Source: Defluviitaleaceae bacterium (GTDB taxonomy: Bacteria > Bacillota > Clostridia > Lachnospirales > WQUN01). From it: 8,924 nt of DNA. Where the stretch lies: NCBI GenBank assembly GCA_009783525.1, contig WRDG01000081.1:1-8924 (forward strand), given 5' to 3'. Positions 1-5,738 of this stretch are shown piece by piece; within the stretch, counting starts at the first letter, position 1; the number at the start of each line of letters is the position of its first letter. Both the position numbers and the translations under genes were made by a program. The notes beneath the pieces were generated by a model. That model saw nothing but the letters and a program-made list of their open reading frames with translations, did no database searches and was not told the DNA's origin.

Positions 1-20
1 CGGCAAACGAAAAAAATATT

Positions 21-815
21 TCATAAAATAATTTCAGCTTCGTCGTAGCGCAACGTGATTATGCCTTTGCGCTCGGCAAACCTAATAAAATCGGCGTCGG
101 AAAATGCGTTCGCCTCCTTGCTTCTGGCGCGGGCGATGTCGACGCCGCCGACTTCGATTATATCCGGCGCATACAACGAGGGATGAAGTATCAAATAATA
201 ATTGCCGCCTTGCAGTTTGCTGTATTCGTTTGTTATGTAAGCCGCGTTGTCCGCGCCTTCTTCCGGAACAAGGGCTTCTCGCGAAGTGAGGCATGTATAC
301 CCGGTGTAGTCCATATGGTACAGCAAGCCTTTTTTATATGCCCAAGCCCGCGCTTCGTCCGTTATACCGATTACATTGTCCGCGAAACAATGCGAATCCA
401 TGTATGTAATTTTAAATCCGGCGGAGGTTAGCTTATCGAGCTGCGCGTTGTATTCTTTAAAAATATTTTCGAAAGACGGTTTGGTTTCAATAAGCGAGTG
501 CGGCTTAAGAGGCATATAGCCGTCTATATCAACAAGACCGTACTTTGGGTTGCCGCCTGTCAGAGGCTTCCATTTGAATGATTTGGATACGCCCATGTTT
601 AATGTGGCGTGCATTCCGAAACATATTGATTTATCTCCCGAAAGCCAGTCGGCGAGCTGCTCGACAAATTTTCCGACGGCTATTACCGAAACATTTTTTA
701 CGAACCCGGCCTTGGCCAATTGCATAATTGATATATTGCAACCTTCCAACGAACCCGCATCGTCTGCGCGGGTTAATATTTTTACCGGACTATTTAGATC
801 ATTAGTTACTGCCAT
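21..815 (-). CDS. ChbG/YdjC-family carbohydrate deacetylase
   Basis: The 264-residue protein fits the ChbG/YdjC family of metal-dependent deacetylases, which remove N- or O-acetyl groups from small oligosaccharides (ChbG acts on N-acetylated chitooligosaccharides). Family landmarks are visible in order: the N-terminal strand ending in Asp18-Asp19 (RADDAG, where the usual form is NADDFG), His69 in FGMHATL, His142 in MDSHCFADN, and a late His-Pro (211-212) followed by Arg231 and Glu234, as in the family's R..E signature. The paired Asp and the His residues would hold the metal. No signal peptide or membrane segment is seen, so it should be cytoplasmic. The ATG start follows a GGGG-rich ribosome site about 12 nt upstream, inside the 21-nt gap after the GH42 gene, so the two are probably co-transcribed. 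The family is clear; the substrate is not, and the GH42 partner argues for an acetylated oligosaccharide rather than chitin specifically. Confidence 0.85.
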   Translation of the reverse strand: MAVTNDLNSPVKILTRADDAGSLEGCNISIMQLAKAGFVKNVSVIAVGKFVEQLADWLSGDKSICFGMHATLNMGVSKSFKWKPLTGGNPKYGLVDIDGYMPLKPHSLIETKPSFENIFKEYNAQLDKLTSAGFKITYMDSHCFADNVIGITDEARAWAYKKGLLYHMDYTGYTCLTSREALVPEEGADNAAYITNEYSKLQGGNYYLILHPSLYAPDIIEVGGVDIARARSKEANAFSDADFIRFAERKGIITLRYDEAEIIL

Positions 816-836
816 TTATAAATGCAACCCCTTTTT

Positions 837-2951
837 TTATTCTGCAGCCAAAATCATATGGCTTTGCGGCGGAACAGAAATGCACAACTGCCAATAATCG
901 CCGAAATTTTTCGAATGTGTTTCGGCTCCGGTAAATAAATCCGTGAATGTATAGTCACTGCTGTTCGGCTCGCGCACATGCACGATAATTTTTTCGTTAA
1001 CTTCTGAAACGCTGTTGATGATTAATAAATGTTTTAAACCGTCAGACAAAAGGTCTGCCCGGACACCGGAACAGTCGCCGTTGTTTTTATCGCGGACAGA
1101 AATTTTATTTTCGTGGCCGTGATCCATCATTATTTTTTTCAAAAATTTGCAAAAATTTATGCTGTTGTTTTTTTGATATGCGTAAGAGGGCAGGCTGCCG
1201 ATAAACACTGCCGTACCTTTGCCGTATGAATTTGCGACAATCGCCGGTTCTCCGTCAGAAAAAAACGCAAGGACTTTCGCTTCGCTTTTTTCATTCAAGC
1301 GAAGCGTTTGCTTGAAGTGATAACCCGGGATCATTTCAGAAAATTTTTCGTCAGCCGTATACATATCTGTTTCGTTTGCATACGAAGATACCGTGAGCCC
1401 CGCTTTGCAGCCGAATACATTTGAAAAATTGAATCCGGGGCATTCGTACGCATGCAGTCCGCGTTCTGCCTCCACTTGCGCAAAATTCGCTTCGGAAATA
1501 AATAAGCCGCCGTTTTCGACGAACGATTTTATTTTTTGCGCAGTGCTTTCGTCTACATAATAAGGATGCGGATAATAAATGATTTTGTATTTGCCGATCA
1601 TGTCTGTGTTTATGATGTCGGCGTTTTCATTTAATCGGTAGAAAGCATTGTACGCGCCTATAACGCTGTTGGAATGTCTGTCCACGTTGCCTGATGCGCA
1701 CCAGTCAAAAATTTGACCCGGCAGGCTGTTTATGATTGCAATCTCGGCGGGAGGTAATTTAACCGCGTTAAGAAGATTGCTTCGGCCGGCCAATGCTTTT
1801 GCAATTTTCGAACTGTCTGCTAACCACGGCGTTTCGTTGCCCGCAAGATCAGTCAAACCCCACGCCGGCGACTCTCTGCCCAATGTTTCCGGACGGTATT
1901 GCCAAAACAAAAAGCCTTTTGCGCCGCGGGCAAGCGGTATTGAAATATGTCCGAGCAGTTCATTGAAAGAAGGCGGCTTATTGCGGGTGTACGTGTCACC
2001 CCAAAGCGCGTGGATCTCCGCGTTAATAAAAGGCTTGCCGCAAGCCGCCGAAGCAGACAGGGCGGCCGGGAAAGGACTGCTGCCTGTACTGTTGCCGAAC
2101 AGGTCGCAAAGAGATGCGAGCGAATAATCGTCGGCGCTCGCGTTTAGCATATTGAACAACGGCATTGGTACGGTATGGATCATTACGGGAGTTTTTGCGT
2201 CGGTTTGCCTGATTGCTTCCTTTCGAAGATGAAGCTCCGATGTAATTGCATTTGCAAAAAATAATCGCCAGTCGACCATGTCGTTAAATGTGCTTCCGTC
2301 ACGCGGCAGTTCGACTTCGCCGAACGAACCGTAATTTCGGTTCCATTTTTTATTCAAAACATTAATGGTTTCATATTTTATTACGAGCCAGGTAATAAAT
2401 TTTTCGTGGCAATTCGGACAATAGCACACCATGTCTGCGGCGTTGACTGTGCGCAGAACGGCGCATGTCAGTTCGGGTTCGTTCCATAAATCCCAAATAA
2501 AAAGCGCCGGATGATTTTTATATCGTTCCGCTGTTTTTTTTGTAAATTTAATTTTTTCGTTTATACCCGCTCCGTGATTGTAACATGGGCCGGGCGCGCC
2601 GCCCGACTGTCTGTGGCTAACCGTACGGGGATAAACAGTGCGGCCGTCCGCCGTGACCATTAACGAGTCCGGATATTTTATGTAAAACCATGCGGGGGCG
2701 GCGTCATAAATAATGTTCATTACGACGCGCAAATTATTTTCTGCGGCCAAATCCATCAAGCGGTCAATGTCGTCGAAATAATACTCATTTTCGGCGGGAT
2801 TGTTCCAGCGCCACGCGATCCATATTTTAATGCAATTAAATCCGTGCTCCGCCATGCGTTTCAAATCGCTTTCCCATTGATGCGGAAGCGGCGTGGGGGC
2901 TCTGTAGTATTGCGCCCCGAAAATAAATGCGCCGTTAAAAATTTCGTTCAT
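837..2951 (-). CDS. GH42-type beta-glycosidase (beta-galactosidase-like)
   Basis: The 704-residue protein has the three-part GH42 layout. A TIM barrel spans about residues 8-390, a beta-galactosidase trimerisation (GATase-like) domain about 400-605 ends in GKGTAVFIGSLPS, and a short C-terminal beta domain follows. The likely acid/base is Glu158 in WDLWNEPE and the likely nucleophile Glu312 in INAEIHALWG. Cys123 together with Cys176, Cys178 and Cys181 (CYCPNC) matches the four-cysteine zinc site known from GH42 enzymes such as A4 beta-galactosidase. The N-terminal motif is unusual: YYRAPTPLPHQW replaces the common YYPEQWP, so this is a divergent branch and beta-galactosidase specificity is only a family-based guess. 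No signal peptide is present, which implies hydrolysis of imported oligosaccharides. The start is supported by AAGGGAG 9 nt upstream of ATG. It is the first gene of a minus-strand pair with the deacetylase and is divergent from the aldolase/rhaA operon. Confidence 0.85.
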   Translation of the reverse strand: MNEIFNGAFIFGAQYYRAPTPLPHQWESDLKRMAEHGFNCIKIWIAWRWNNPAENEYYFDDIDRLMDLAAENNLRVVMNIIYDAAPAWFYIKYPDSLMVTADGRTVYPRTVSHRQSGGAPGPCYNHGAGINEKIKFTKKTAERYKNHPALFIWDLWNEPELTCAVLRTVNAADMVCYCPNCHEKFITWLVIKYETINVLNKKWNRNYGSFGEVELPRDGSTFNDMVDWRLFFANAITSELHLRKEAIRQTDAKTPVMIHTVPMPLFNMLNASADDYSLASLCDLFGNSTGSSPFPAALSASAACGKPFINAEIHALWGDTYTRNKPPSFNELLGHISIPLARGAKGFLFWQYRPETLGRESPAWGLTDLAGNETPWLADSSKIAKALAGRSNLLNAVKLPPAEIAIINSLPGQIFDWCASGNVDRHSNSVIGAYNAFYRLNENADIINTDMIGKYKIIYYPHPYYVDESTAQKIKSFVENGGLFISEANFAQVEAERGLHAYECPGFNFSNVFGCKAGLTVSSYANETDMYTADEKFSEMIPGYHFKQTLRLNEKSEAKVLAFFSDGEPAIVANSYGKGTAVFIGSLPSYAYQKNNSINFCKFLKKIMMDHGHENKISVRDKNNGDCSGVRADLLSDGLKHLLIINSVSEVNEKIIVHVREPNSSDYTFTDLFTGAETHSKNFGDYWQLCISVPPQSHMILAAE

Positions 2952-2991
2952 GCCGGGGATCTCCCTTGATGCTTTTTTTATTGCGTATGTT

Positions 2992-3019
2992 ATTATACAA
3001 ATTAATTTTGTAAGGTAAA
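2992..3019 (-). promoter_or_regulatory. Predicted sigma70-type promoter of the GH42 gene
   Basis: On the minus strand a perfect TATAAT lies at 2997-2992, preceded after 16 bp by TTTACC at 3019-3014 (four of six bases of TTGACA). This would start transcription near 2985, about 33 nt before the ATG, leaving room for the AAGGGAG ribosome site. The -35 hexamer lies inside the degenerate operator at 3004-3021, so a protein bound there would block RNA polymerase. Motif-based prediction only. Confidence 0.55.
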
Positions 3020-3021
3020 TG
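3004..3021. promoter_or_regulatory. Degenerate third copy of the 18-bp operator
   Basis: AATTTTGTAAGGTAAATG matches the perfect palindrome at 3104-3121 at 14 of 18 positions. The right half AAGGTAAATG is intact and the left half is degraded. It covers the -35 region of the predicted GH42 promoter, a position expected for repression. It also begins the first copy of the 37-bp direct repeat. The binding protein is unknown. Confidence 0.45.
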
Positions 3022-3051
3022 TTGAGTTTCCGGATTTAACGCGAGGAAAAT
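3015..3051. repeat. 37-bp direct repeat, copy A
   Basis: This unit matches 3138-3174 at 35 of 37 bases; the differences are at 3022 (T/C) and 3024 (G/C). It starts with the operator half GTAAATG, then a conserved stretch containing TTTCCGGATTTAACGCGAGG, and ends in AAAAT. Within it TTTCC (3027-3031) and GGAAA (3045-3049) form an inverted repeat around 13 bases, which could be a second binding site. The copies begin 123 bp apart. Confidence 0.85.
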
Positions 3052-3070
3052 TCCGGCAGTAAGGAATTTT
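3047..3070. other. Small inverted repeat (hairpin) in the divergent control region
   Basis: AAAATTCC at 3047-3054 and GGAATTTT at 3063-3070 are perfect 8-bp arms around the 8-nt loop GGCAGTAA. The stem has only two G-C pairs, so it is a weak hairpin. It could be a minor terminator or attenuator, or another protein-binding dyad. It overlaps the end of repeat copy A, and copy B has no matching right arm. Confidence 0.4.
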
Positions 3071-3103
3071 TCGAAGTGTAAAATCGTTTTTAAGGAAACC
3101 CTA

Positions 3104-3121
3104 CATTTACCAAGGTAAATG
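3104..3121. promoter_or_regulatory. Perfect 18-bp palindromic operator 1
   Basis: CATTTACCAAGGTAAATG has perfect 8-bp arms around an AA centre. Its centre is 23 bp from that of operator 2, a little over two helical turns, which would allow co-operative binding on nearly the same DNA face. The consensus of the two is CATTTACY-NN-RGTAAATG. Perfect repeated palindromes between divergent sugar operons are typical of a local transcription factor. I cannot assign the regulator family from the site alone. Confidence 0.75.
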
Positions 3122-3126
3122 CAAAA

Positions 3127-3144
3127 CATTTACTGAAGTAAATG
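3127..3144. promoter_or_regulatory. Perfect 18-bp palindromic operator 2
   Basis: CATTTACTGAAGTAAATG has perfect 8-bp arms around a GA centre. The change at the inner arm position is compensated on both sides (C-G in operator 1, T-A here), so the symmetry looks selected. Its right half begins repeat copy B. It lies about 30 bp upstream of the candidate -10 box at 3174-3179, more like an activator site or an auxiliary operator than a direct roadblock. Confidence 0.75.
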
Positions 3145-3174
3145 CTCAGTTTCCGGATTTAACGCGAGGAAAAT
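3138..3174. repeat. 37-bp direct repeat, copy B
   Basis: This is the second copy of the unit at 3015-3051, with 35 of 37 bases identical. It starts in the right arm of operator 2 and ends at the candidate -10 box of the plus-strand operon. The shared non-operator part, with TTTCC (3150-3154) and GGAAA (3168-3172) arms, is as well conserved as the operator half. That points either to recent duplication or to a second conserved function. A shorter echo, TAACGCG, recurs at 3206-3212. Confidence 0.85.
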
Positions 3175-3179
3175 ATATT
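3150..3179 (+). promoter_or_regulatory. Candidate promoter of the deoC-like/rhaA operon
   Basis: TATATT at 3174-3179 matches five of six bases of TATAAT. The best -35 at normal spacing is TTTCCG (3150-3155), only three of six. A good -10 with a poor -35 just downstream of operator 2 would fit an activator-dependent promoter, but this is a weak motif call. Transcription would start near 3186, about 50 nt before the first ATG. Confidence 0.3.
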
Positions 3180-3238
3180 TTAAAAGCTTCGAACCGGGTT
3201 AAGAGTAACGCGGTAAAAATTATGACGGGAGCGGTAAT

Positions 3239-3940
3239 ATGAAACCTGAAAAAAAAGCAATCGATATGACGCGCGACGAATGGGCGGCATATATCGATCA
3301 TTCGGTTTTAAAACCGGAATTTACTCAAACGGAAATTAAAGAACAAATTTTAAAAGGCATCGGCTTCCGATGCATGACAGTGTGCGTCAACCCTTCGGCA
3401 ACGGACGCCGCGATGGAAATGACCGCCGGCATGTTTACTAAGGTTTGCGTTGTTTGCGATTTTCCGTTCGGTTTGTCCGATACCGCGTCTAAGGTTATGC
3501 AGGCGGAGTTTATTTGCAAAAAAGGCGTGTTCGAATTGGACATGGTAGCAAACTACGGATGGATTAAAAGCGCGATGTGGGAAAAGGTTAAAAATGATAT
3601 CGCCGCGGTGAACGAAGTCTGCAAAAAATATTCCGTAGCTTTAAAAGTTATACTCGAAACAGACGCTTTAACTGCGGACGAAATAAAAAAAGGAGCGGCG
3701 GCGGTAGCAAATGCGGGCGCGGCTTTCGTAAAATCGAGCACGGGTTTTTATACGGGCGGGAAAAGCGAAGGCGCGACAGTTGAAGTTGTACGCGCCATGC
3801 TTGAAGGATCGGAAGGTCGCTGCAAAGTTAAGGGATCGGGCGGCATCAGAACGCGCGATCATTTTTTAACATTGATCGACATGGGCATCGACAGGATGGG
3901 CGTGGGATATAAATCGACCCCTGAAATACTCGGCGCATAA
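3239..3940 (+). CDS. DeoC-family class I aldolase (deoxyribose-phosphate aldolase-like)
   Basis: The 233-residue TIM-barrel protein carries most DeoC signatures. These are IDHSVLKP near residue 19, VCVNPSA near 48, CDFPFG near 73, ELDMVANYG with Asp101, KVILETDALTADEI at 136-149, the Schiff-base Lys165 in FVKSSTGF and the proton-relay Lys198 in VKGSGGIR. DeoC normally cleaves 2-deoxyribose-5-phosphate to acetaldehyde and glyceraldehyde-3-phosphate. Two details are off: the usual KTSTGF is KSSTGF, and the C-terminal loop that normally reads like GTSSG and grips the phosphate is GVGYKST here. The chemistry is probably retained but the substrate may differ. The setting, first in an operon with a glycosidase and rhaA and without nucleoside-catabolism genes, also argues against a routine deoxyribonucleoside role. 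ATG is preceded by GGGAG with 7-nt spacing. No deo symbol is given because the substrate is doubtful. Confidence 0.85.
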   Translation: MKPEKKAIDMTRDEWAAYIDHSVLKPEFTQTEIKEQILKGIGFRCMTVCVNPSATDAAMEMTAGMFTKVCVVCDFPFGLSDTASKVMQAEFICKKGVFELDMVANYGWIKSAMWEKVKNDIAAVNEVCKKYSVALKVILETDALTADEIKKGAAAVANAGAAFVKSSTGFYTGGKSEGATVEVVRAMLEGSEGRCKVKGSGGIRTRDHFLTLIDMGIDRMGVGYKSTPEILGA

Positions 3941-3954
3941 AAGGAGGAGCGGAA

Positions 3955-5637
3955 GTGGAAAAAAAAATAAGCGGATTGCTTTATTCGCAAATCGGCTACG
4001 ATTTGCACGATCCGAAACGCGCAGTTGTGCGCGAATCCGAAAAAAAATACGGCAAGCTGACCTTCGAGATTTTGGAATATAAGACGCTCAAACCGGTATA
4101 CAACAGCGAAGCCGAATGCTGGGGCGAAAAATGGGGCAGCTTTTGGTGGGTTCTCGATTTTACTGAGCTTAACGTCAAGGGCGAATACATAATAAAAGTG
4201 TACGAAGCTTCTGTTCTTATTTATCAAAGCGAGGCAATCGAAATTGCCGAATGGCTTTTGTGGAACAAAACTGTGCCGATGGTTTTATACACGCAGTTTG
4301 AAGAACGCAAACGCCTTGCGCGAAACGGTAACGGATGGCGCGACTGCGGCACCGAATGGCGGGAAGTGAGCAGCATATGCGGCGGCATAATAGGTTTGGC
4401 GGACATGATCGAACTTGCGTCGCCGCTGTTTGATACAGAAGAAACAGCGTTTGTGATGGAGCAATTGAAAACCGGCTGCGAATATTTATGCCTGTGTCAG
4501 GAACGAGCCGCTGACCTTGGTTATCCGGCGGGATGCGTCACGCACGAGTTTCCAGGATACATGAATATAATCCCGGGCGACACGCTCGCCTCAATAGTTT
4601 CGTGGAGCAAAACGGCAAGGCTTATTTACGAACACGACCGCGAAGCGAGCAATAAATTTTTAAGCTGCGCCGAATCTGCGTACCAATTTATTTTAAACGG
4701 CTGCAAACCGCATTGCGCCGACGGTTTTTCATCGATCAATCACGGCGCGCAGGAAGGGTTTATAAAACCGGACGAGTTTATGACCCGCGACCTTTTTTTT
4801 AAACTGTGGGGAGCGTACGAGCTGTACTTGGCAGGCAAACGCCAATATAAAGACGATATATTCAAATTTGCCGATGAAGCTGTCGCCCGGCAAATACCGA
4901 AAGAAAAATCGGAAGGCGGCTTGTACGGACATTTCTATACTTTTGGCGCCGAATACAATCTGTCTGAAAAATCTAACGTGCACCACCACGTCGGACATGA
5001 CACGGGCGGAATTTATCCGCATTATATAGTTCCGCTCATGCATATATGCGGTCATTTTTATCAACATGAAAACGTTTCTAAATGGCGCGGATGCGTTGAA
5101 AATTTTGCGTACGGATATCTGCTGCCGGCCTGCGAGGCGAACCCGTTTAGATTACTGCCCGTCGGTTATTTCGAAGGACACGGGCTTTTATGGTTCTGCG
5201 GTCCTTGGCACGGGATTAACGCGACATACGGTTACGCCGCTACGCTTGCGTTAAACTTGGAAGGTTTTTGCAATGACATGCGCTTCCGCGACATCGCGGT
5301 TTCACAATTGCAATGGATTGCCGGTTTGAACAGCGGCAACACAAAAAAATCTTTCGACGGCTGCGTATTGTGGTCGGAAGACATACCCGACGGAACCGCG
5401 GTTCCAATGTCGCAAATCGATGGAGTGGGACGCAGGTATGTAAAAAGTTGGAGCGGTATACCCGGCTCGATCGACAACGGTTTTAGCGCTAACATCCAAT
5501 TTACACACGGGACGCCCAACTCAGTCGAAAACGACGTTCCGGTTTATTATTGCGATGAGGATTGGGTTCCGCATTCCGGCGGTTGGCTCGGTGCGCTCGG
5601 AAACTTGTTCAACAGGAAACGGTTCAGGAAACCGTAA
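3955..5637 (+). CDS. GH9-like glycosidase with CelD-type N-terminal Ig-like domain
   Basis: The 560-residue protein begins with a cellulase N-terminal Ig-like domain (about residues 8-95: SQIGYDLHDPKRAVV, later LDFTELNVKGEYII). An all-alpha domain of the (alpha/alpha)6 GH9 type follows: GWRDCGTEWREVSS at 127-140, NPFRLLPVG at 396-404, GPWHGINATYGYAATLAL at 416-433, QWIAGLNSG at 453-461, and a C-terminal DEDWVPHSGGWLGAL. Glu535 could be the catalytic acid. In classical GH9 the DAGD motif supplies two Asp; here Asp130 remains but the second is Thr133, followed by Glu134. The true activity is therefore uncertain, and it may be a non-cellulolytic exo-glycosidase. No signal peptide or carbohydrate-binding module is seen, so it is probably cytoplasmic. 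It starts with GTG, chosen because a strong AAGGAGG lies 7 nt upstream; the gap from the aldolase gene is 14 nt, indicating co-transcription. Confidence 0.7.
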   Translation: MEKKISGLLYSQIGYDLHDPKRAVVRESEKKYGKLTFEILEYKTLKPVYNSEAECWGEKWGSFWWVLDFTELNVKGEYIIKVYEASVLIYQSEAIEIAEWLLWNKTVPMVLYTQFEERKRLARNGNGWRDCGTEWREVSSICGGIIGLADMIELASPLFDTEETAFVMEQLKTGCEYLCLCQERAADLGYPAGCVTHEFPGYMNIIPGDTLASIVSWSKTARLIYEHDREASNKFLSCAESAYQFILNGCKPHCADGFSSINHGAQEGFIKPDEFMTRDLFFKLWGAYELYLAGKRQYKDDIFKFADEAVARQIPKEKSEGGLYGHFYTFGAEYNLSEKSNVHHHVGHDTGGIYPHYIVPLMHICGHFYQHENVSKWRGCVENFAYGYLLPACEANPFRLLPVGYFEGHGLLWFCGPWHGINATYGYAATLALNLEGFCNDMRFRDIAVSQLQWIAGLNSGNTKKSFDGCVLWSEDIPDGTAVPMSQIDGVGRRYVKSWSGIPGSIDNGFSANIQFTHGTPNSVENDVPVYYCDEDWVPHSGGWLGALGNLFNRKRFRKP

Positions 5638-5738
5638 AAATAATTTATTGGAAGGCGCGGACGTTTTATTTTTTTCATACGATGATCAACTCGTAATCAT
5701 CTTATGTTAAATTTTAAAATGACGCGGACGGTGAAAAA
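5638..5738 (+). other. 101-nt spacer before rhaA with a small inverted repeat
   Basis: This is the only long gap inside the plus-strand operon. GATGAT (5681-5686) and ATCATC (5696-5701) form 6-bp arms around a 9-nt loop. The stem is AT-rich and lacks a following T tract, so it is not a convincing terminator; it might be an operator or an mRNA-processing hairpin. TAAAAT at 5715-5720 could be a -10 box, but no -35 is evident. The rhaA ribosome site, GGACGG at 5726-5731, is poor compared with the AAGGAGG of the preceding gene. Confidence 0.35.

Noticed and set aside
1..20. Possible terminator or next gene after the deacetylase
   Set aside because: Only 20 bases remain; they are AT-rich without a visible stem, and no ribosome site or frame can be supported.
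550..897. Plus-strand 115-residue open frame over the deacetylase/GH42 junction
   Set aside because: It is antisense to two clear genes and its translation shows no domain or ribosome site.
2935..3129. Minus-strand 64-residue open frame running into the GH42 start from the control region
   Set aside because: It overlaps the predicted promoter, operator and repeat unit, has no convincing ribosome site or recognisable protein, and ends just inside the GH42 gene.
3015..3174. CRISPR-like or mobile-element reading of the repeats
   Set aside because: There are only two repeat copies, the intervening 86 bp carries operators rather than a spacer-like unit, and there are no cas genes, transposase or target duplications.
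3859..4227. Minus-strand 122-residue open frame across the aldolase/GH9-like junction
   Set aside because: It is antisense to two well-supported genes and would span their intergenic ribosome site; no family match is recognisable.
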